Positions 62,337-64,000 of a stretch of DNA of 64,000 nt are shown here, piece by piece (the first letter of the stretch is position 1; every line of letters begins with the position of its first letter). Origin of the DNA: Mycolicibacterium sp. CBMA 247 (GTDB lineage: Bacteria; Actinomycetota; Actinomycetes; Mycobacteriales; Mycobacteriaceae); the NCBI RefSeq assembly GCF_009729095.1, contig NZ_VTGX01000002.1, positions 62,001 to 126,000 of the forward strand, given 5' to 3'. A program made the translations under genes and the position numbers. The notes beneath the pieces are model-generated. The model was not told where the DNA came from. It searched no databases and saw only the letters and a program-made list of their open reading frames with translations.

Positions 62337-63558
62337 ACGCCGACGGCTGCTGGCAGCGGCCGCCGAGTTGCTCAACGCTGCCAATGCGGTGAAGCCGCTC
62401 GGACGCAGGGGTTACAGCACCGTCCAGTCCTTCGCATTCGGCTGGCCGACCTCGGAGAACGCGCCGCTGGTGATCACCGTGTCGGCCCTCGATGCGCTGC
62501 GCCGCGGCATCCGGGGCGACTACCGCTCCGCGGGCGGTCGAATCTCGTTGCTGTTCAAGGCGATTTCCTGGGCACTGCTGGTACTTGTGCACCGGCGCGG
62601 CGTGCAATCCCGGCCCTACTTCGAGAATCCGGTGCACGAGGCACTCGCCGACGAGTACCCGTCGGCGCTGCGGCCCCTGCGTCGCGGCGAGGTGTACTCC
62701 ACCTCGATGAGTCGGCGCCGCTACGCCCGCAAGACGGTGCACTACGGCCCGCACCGGGCCAACCTGGCCGACATCTGGATGCGCCCGGACCTGCCGCGCG
62801 ACGGCAAGGCCCCGGTACTGCTGCAGGTCCCGGGCGGGGCATGGATGATCGGCATGCGCCGGCCGCAGTCGTATCCGCTGATGAGCTACCTGGCCGAGCA
62901 GGGCTGGATCTGCGTGTCGATCGGCTACCGGATCAGCCCGCGTCACCCGTGGCCCAACCACATCATCGACGTGAAGCAGGCCTTGGCCTGGGTGAAGGCC
63001 AACATCGCCGAGTACGGGGGCGATCCGGATGCCGTGTGCATCACCGGTGGGTCCGCGGGCGGACACCTGACCGCGCTGGCCGCACTGACCCCCAACGACC
63101 CGCAGTGGCAGCCGGGATTCGAGGACGCCGACACCTCGGTGGCCGCCGCGGTGCCCGTCTACGGCCGCTACGACTGGTTCAGCACCACGGGCCCCGGGCG
63201 GGCCGAATTCATCGGAATCCTGGAGCGGCTGATCGTCAAGTCGCCTCTGGCAACCAATGATCAGGTGTACCGGGACGCTTCACCGATCACCCGGGTACAC
63301 CCCGATGCCCCGCCGTTCTTCGTGCTGCACGGGACCAACGACTCGCTCATCCCGGTGGTCGAGGGCCGCGACTTCGTCGCAGCACTCCGCAAGGTCTCGA
63401 AGTCGCCGGTGGTCTACGCCGAGATTCCGCATGCCCAGCACGCGTTCGACTTCTTCGGCTCACCCCGCGGGCACTACACGGCCGATGCCGTCGCGGAGTT
63501 CCTGAACTGGGCGCGGGCCAGGGCTCAGAACACCGCAGCCGCCGCCTCCGGTTACTAG
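62329..63558 (+). CDS. lipO: Esterase/lipase LipO-like, alpha/beta hydrolase
   Basis: The 409-aa carboxylesterase of the hormone-sensitive-lipase/BD-FAE type has an N-terminal hydrophobic region (about residues 70-90), oxyanion loop PGGAWMIG, nucleophile elbow TGGSAGGHL, acid region HGTNDSLIPV and His in PHAQHAFDFF. It likely releases fatty acids for activation by the upstream FadD. It overlaps fadD12 by 8 bp, showing translational coupling. The name follows the Rv1426c position beside fadD12. Confidence 0.88.
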   Translation: MAERRRLLAAAAELLNAANAVKPLGRRGYSTVQSFAFGWPTSENAPLVITVSALDALRRGIRGDYRSAGGRISLLFKAISWALLVLVHRRGVQSRPYFENPVHEALADEYPSALRPLRRGEVYSTSMSRRRYARKTVHYGPHRANLADIWMRPDLPRDGKAPVLLQVPGGAWMIGMRRPQSYPLMSYLAEQGWICVSIGYRISPRHPWPNHIIDVKQALAWVKANIAEYGGDPDAVCITGGSAGGHLTALAALTPNDPQWQPGFEDADTSVAAAVPVYGRYDWFSTTGPGRAEFIGILERLIVKSPLATNDQVYRDASPITRVHPDAPPFFVLHGTNDSLIPVVEGRDFVAALRKVSKSPVVYAEIPHAQHAFDFFGSPRGHYTADAVAEFLNWARARAQNTAAAASGY

Positions 63559-63568
63559 ACTTCTGGAG

Positions 63569-64000
63569 ATGTCCAAGCCGGACACCGAGATCGCCACCCT
63601 TGCCGCCGGACTGCCGGACGGCACGGTGATCACCGACCCCGCCGTGATCGAGGGGTATCGCCGCGATGCCGCCGCCGACCCGCAGGCGGGCCTGCCACGA
63701 GCTGTGGTGCGAGCCGGCAGCACCGAGGACGTCCAGACCGTGCTGCGGTGGGCGAACGCACACCGGGTAGCGGTGGTTGCCCGGGGCGCGGGATCCGGGC
63801 TCTCCGGCGGCGCCACCGCGGTCAACGGCGGCATCATCCTCAGTACCGAGCGGATGCGGAACGTCCGCATCGACACCGCGAACCGCACCGCGGTGGCGCA
63901 ACCCGGTGTGTTGAACTCCGAGGTGAAGCGGGCCGCCGCCGAGCACGGTCTGTGGTACCCGCCCGATCCCGCCTCGGTCGAGATCTCCTCGATCGGCGGG
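63569..64000 (+). CDS. GlcD-like FAD-linked oxidase (5' part only)
   Basis: The first 144 residues are present. They show an FAD_binding_4 domain: GYRRDAAADPQAGLPRAVVRAG, VAVVARGAGSGLSGGATAVNGGIIL, and ending with PPDPASVEISSIGG. This is the start of a glycolate/D-lactate oxidase-type flavoprotein. GGAG lies close before the ATG. It begins 10 bp after lipO and is likely the fourth gene of that operon. Confidence 0.88.
   Translation, partial: MSKPDTEIATLAAGLPDGTVITDPAVIEGYRRDAAADPQAGLPRAVVRAGSTEDVQTVLRWANAHRVAVVARGAGSGLSGGATAVNGGIILSTERMRNVRIDTANRTAVAQPGVLNSEVKRAAAEHGLWYPPDPASVEISSIGG

Noticed and set aside
60981-62384. 467-codon minus-strand frame opposite fadD12
   Set aside because: Antisense shadow of an intact adenylate-forming enzyme.

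Overview
The window is about 64 kb of GC-rich chromosomal DNA from a mycobacterium, most likely a fast-growing Mycolicibacterium-type species. The evidence is a run of genes recognisable as the M. tuberculosis Rv0222-Rv0244c neighbourhood in inverted orientation (fadE5, fadA2, fabG4, htdX, the Rv0238 TetR, lpqI, the DUF2613 peptide, aftD, the R2lox gene with its TetR, php, the Rv0228/tmaT acyltransferase, the DUF3068 protein, Rv0226c, Rv0225, Rv0224c, Rv0223c), plus an MmpS/MmpL pair. Gene names rest on remembered family and ortholog sequences; no database was searched. No rRNA, tRNA, CRISPR array or intact insertion sequence was seen.

Layout. 1-2.4 kb: start of a DapB-like reductase and divergent fadE5. 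2.4-11.5 kb: accessory block (DUF1361 protein, MerR/DUF6194 pair, TetR with mmpS-mmpL, a sensor kinase/response regulator pair, an F420-type oxidoreductase) lying between fadE5 and fadA2, which are neighbours in M. tuberculosis. 11.9-15.5 kb: fadA2, fabG4 and htdX for fatty acyl metabolism. 15.5-21.1 kb: an SMC-type anti-plasmid operon (jetA-jetB-jetC, also called mksF-mksE-mksB or Ept) with no jetD/mksG nuclease gene beside it. 21.2-23 kb: an O-methyltransferase and the Rv0238-type TetR. 23.2-34.9 kb: a catabolic island (Lrp regulator, amino-acid-type permease, VanAB-like Rieske oxygenase and reductase, SDR, VOC protein, C45 amide hydrolase, NodB-family hydrolase, a 978-aa FAD/Fe-S dehydrogenase and a metal-dependent amidohydrolase) inserted between Rv0238 and lpqI. 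35-52 kb: envelope-building genes (lpqI, aftD, tmaT, the DUF3068 protein, two glycosyltransferase-type proteins) mixed with R2lox, an MFS exporter and the phosphotriesterase-like lactonase. 52-64 kb: lipid and sterol-type metabolism (aldehyde dehydrogenase, enoyl-CoA hydratase, a PlsC-FadD12-LipO operon, start of a GlcD-like oxidase) with regulators, an arylamine N-acetyltransferase and a small scarred region at 54.0-55.5 kb.

How the parts connect. fadE5 and the fadA2/fabG4 promoter share a TTACT-nnn-G(A/G)GTAA element about 50 bp from each start, which suggests one regulator. KstR-type boxes precede the aldehyde dehydrogenase and the PlsC-FadD12-LipO operon. Palindromes suited to TetR or other dimeric regulators lie before mmpS-mmpL, the R2lox operon, the enoyl-CoA hydratase and the two divergent arms of the catabolic island. 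The two most interesting loci are the catabolic island, whose substrate I cannot name, and the jetABC operon that lacks its usual nuclease.
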